DNA of 64,000 nt, from NCBI RefSeq assembly GCF_001458735.1, contig NZ_CZQA01000001.1, positions 1,674,001 to 1,738,000 on the forward strand. Reading direction: 5' to 3'. Shown piece after piece: positions 62,135-64,000 of this stretch (position 1 is the stretch's first letter; every line of letters starts with the position of its first letter). The notes under the pieces are model-generated. The model was not told the origin of the DNA and searched no databases. It saw only the letters and a program-made list of their open reading frames with translations. A program made the position numbers and the translations under genes. Origin of the DNA: Candidatus Nitrospira nitrosa (GTDB taxonomy: Bacteria; Nitrospirota; Nitrospiria; Nitrospirales; Nitrospiraceae).

Positions 62135-62556
62135 GGTAATCGGAAGTATATCCAAAACGGGGGCGCCAATCCATTGATCGGTTGTCGCCGACCGCGCCGA
62201 GTCGGCGGGCGGTGAGCCAGATGGCCTACAACGAACGATTGGCGGCACTGATCAAAGAATAAGTCACATGCCAAAAGGTGTGGAGGAGAAGCTTATGTTC
62301 TCTGGTATCAGTCTAGTTACTGCGAGGTGGGGTAATCGTATGGCTAACATGGATACGATCCGATTTGACTCGTTGGTTTTCGACTCCTCCCACTCGTGCC
62401 GCCGAGACGAGTCATTTGGGTAGTTGGATCTCTCATGAGGTGTCGATCGGTTCAGCTCTTTCCTTATCTGCAACAGTCCCGGTGTTATGCGCACGCTCTG
62501 TGGTTTGAACAGAAAGAGGAGGCTCGCGATTTACAAGCGGCTGGCAGATTGTTAGG
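62135..62556. other. Divergent intergenic region
   Basis: About 420 nt between the PilZ gene (minus) and cstA (plus). A 51-codon plus-strand frame at 62268-62424 has no family and no good ribosome-binding site. Promoters for both directions must lie here; none placed. Confidence 0.4.
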
Positions 62557-64000
62557 ATGCCGCGCATGAACGCTGCGGTGAATCTGCTCTGGGTGTTTCT
62601 ATCCGGCCTCGCTGCGCTGGCGCTGGCTCATGTGGTCGGCGCGGTGAATCCCACTGAAAAAGTGAATGGACTTTGGCTGGTGGTGGCGGCGGCCTGTATC
62701 TATGTCCTGGCCTATCGGTTCTATGGCCGTTGGTTGGCCAGGCACGTCGTCGGACTCAATAATCAGCATGTGACGCCGGCGGTGCGGCTCAATGATGGCG
62801 TTAATTTCCACCCTACCAATAAAGTCGTTCTCTTCGGCCACCATTTTGCGGCGATTGCGGGAGCCGGGCCGTTGCTGGGGCCGGTGCTCGCCGCGCAGTT
62901 TGGGTTCATGCCAGGGTTTCTCTGGCTGGTGATTGGTGCGGTGCTGGCAGGGGCAGTGCAGGACTTCATCATTCTGGTGGCTTCGATGCGGCGCAATGGG
63001 CGTTCACTCCCTGAGATTGCTCACGATGAGCTCGGGTCCGTTACCGGAACGGCGACGGCTGTGGCGGTGCTCTTTATTGTGGTAGTGGCTTTGGCGGGAT
63101 TGGGGTTTGCCGTCGTGAATGCGCTCTATCACAATGCCTGGGGGACCTTTACGATTGCAATGACGATTCCCATCGGTCTGCTCATGGGATTTTATCTGCA
63201 GAAATTTCGCCCCGGTGCAGTCGTGGAAGTATCGATACTCGGTGTCCTCCTTCTGATTGCCGCAGTGCTATTCGGTCGTGTGGTGGCGCAGTCGTCCTAC
63301 GCTGGGCTTTTCGAGTTCGAGAAGCCCGCGCTGGTCTGGCTCTTGGCAGGCTATGGGTTTCTTGCCTCGGTATTGCCGGGCTGGATGTTGCTGGTGCCAC
63401 GCGGTTATCTCTCGACCTTCATGAAGCTCGGTGTAGTCTTTTTGCTGGGGCTCGGGGTGATCCTCATGGCGCCGACGATTGAGATGCCGAGAGTCACGAC
63501 GTTCGCCGGCGGTGGTGGACCGATCATTCCAGGCACGCTGTTCCCGTTTCTCTTTATCACCATTGCCTGTGGGGCGATTTCTGGCTTCCACTCACTCGTC
63601 TCATCAGGTACGACGCCGAAAATGATTGAGCTGGAGTCGCAAGCCGTAGTGGGTTATGCGGCAATGCTGTTGGAGAGTTTCGTGGGCGTGATGGCGCTGA
63701 TCGCGGCTTCGGTGTTGATTCCCGGCGATTATCTAGCGATCAATACGACGTTAGGGGCCGATGCACTCGCGATGATGGGCTTTCCCCCTTCGAGAATTGC
63801 CGAGTTGTCACAGATGGTTGAGGTGGATGTGGCAGGGCGTCCAGGCGGCGCCGTGTCTCTTGCCGTTGGCATGGCATCGATCTTTTCCGCCTTGCCCGGA
63901 ATGGCTGGTTTGATGGCCTATTGGTACCAATTTGCGCTGGTATTCGAGGCACTGTTCATCCTGACCACAATCGATACGGGCACACGTGTGGCACGGTATC
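62557..64000 (+). CDS. cstA: CstA-family peptide/pyruvate transporter (partial)
   Basis: Open from ATG 62557 (or 62566) to the window end, 481 codons, so the C-terminus is missing. Family blocks: YRFYGRWLARHVVGLNN, FHPTNKVVLFGHHFAAIAGA, GPVLAAQFGFMPGFLWLVIG and AVQDFIILVASMRRNGRSLP. CGAISGFHSLVSSGTTPKMI and TIDTGTRVARY follow. CstA is an inner-membrane transporter first linked to peptide uptake on carbon starvation and later to pyruvate. About ten helices are visible. Regulators such as BtsSR were not found in the window. Confidence 0.93.
   Translation, partial: MPRMNAAVNLLWVFLSGLAALALAHVVGAVNPTEKVNGLWLVVAAACIYVLAYRFYGRWLARHVVGLNNQHVTPAVRLNDGVNFHPTNKVVLFGHHFAAIAGAGPLLGPVLAAQFGFMPGFLWLVIGAVLAGAVQDFIILVASMRRNGRSLPEIAHDELGSVTGTATAVAVLFIVVVALAGLGFAVVNALYHNAWGTFTIAMTIPIGLLMGFYLQKFRPGAVVEVSILGVLLLIAAVLFGRVVAQSSYAGLFEFEKPALVWLLAGYGFLASVLPGWMLLVPRGYLSTFMKLGVVFLLGLGVILMAPTIEMPRVTTFAGGGGPIIPGTLFPFLFITIACGAISGFHSLVSSGTTPKMIELESQAVVGYAAMLLESFVGVMALIAASVLIPGDYLAINTTLGADALAMMGFPPSRIAELSQMVEVDVAGRPGGAVSLAVGMASIFSALPGMAGLMAYWYQFALVFEALFILTTIDTGTRVARY

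Overview
The window looks like a chromosomal segment of a Nitrospira-type nitrite-oxidising bacterium (Nitrospirota). This is inferred from the gene repertoire (stacked metal-efflux systems, an HpnA-like epimerase, a CruF-like carotenoid enzyme, several PilZ proteins, a DUF4331 operon) and from the moderately high GC content. No rRNA, tRNA, CRISPR array or complete insertion sequence was seen, so the species assignment is not proven.

Layout. 1-12.5 kb is a metal-resistance block: the tail of a Cys-rich, CorE-like sigma factor, a Cu+ P-type ATPase with three YHS domains, a CopA-type multicopper oxidase, CopB, an MFS transporter on the other strand, a His-rich exported protein, a CzcB/CzcA-type efflux pair and YnfA. 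12.6-17.9 kb holds secreted proteins of unknown role, a Do/HtrA protease and an atypical SDR. 18.0-19.4 kb is an AT-rich insertion carrying the 'mobile mystery' A/B pair (XRE regulator plus Fic protein). A second, diverged 3' end of the neighbouring hupE-like gene lies on its far side. 19.4-25.4 kb is a DUF4331 / TPR / HupE operon divergent from an ECF sigma factor and a cupin-type anti-sigma factor. 25.6-28.6 kb is NikR, DUF3842 and a TonB-dependent receptor. 28.7-34.0 kb holds a 3-methyladenine glycosylase, a GAF histidine kinase lacking its phospho-acceptor His, and a secreted reprolysin-like protease followed by a protein resembling its propeptide alone.

34.9-38.6 kb is a minus-strand terpenoid operon (IspA, HpnA, CruF and two small membrane or exported proteins). 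39-47.8 kb is mostly conserved-hypothetical genes, including a PHD-finger-like C4HC3 protein with an apparently leaderless promoter, a DUF2914 membrane protein, DUF1499, SpeD and an SCP2 protein. 47.8-53 kb is a TetR-controlled RND efflux operon.

55.7-61.3 kb is the most interesting region. A good sigma-70-type promoter drives a split phosphonopyruvate/sulfopyruvate-type decarboxylase, a PhnW-like aminotransferase, a PntC/LicC-like cytidylyltransferase, a CDP-alcohol phosphotransferase fused to a degenerate nucleotidyltransferase-like domain, and a flippase-like membrane protein. Together they read as a route from phosphonopyruvate to a CMP-activated aminoethylphosphonate and a phosphonolipid. 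No PEP mutase is visible in the window. Four PilZ (c-di-GMP) proteins flank this cluster. The window ends inside a CstA-family transporter.
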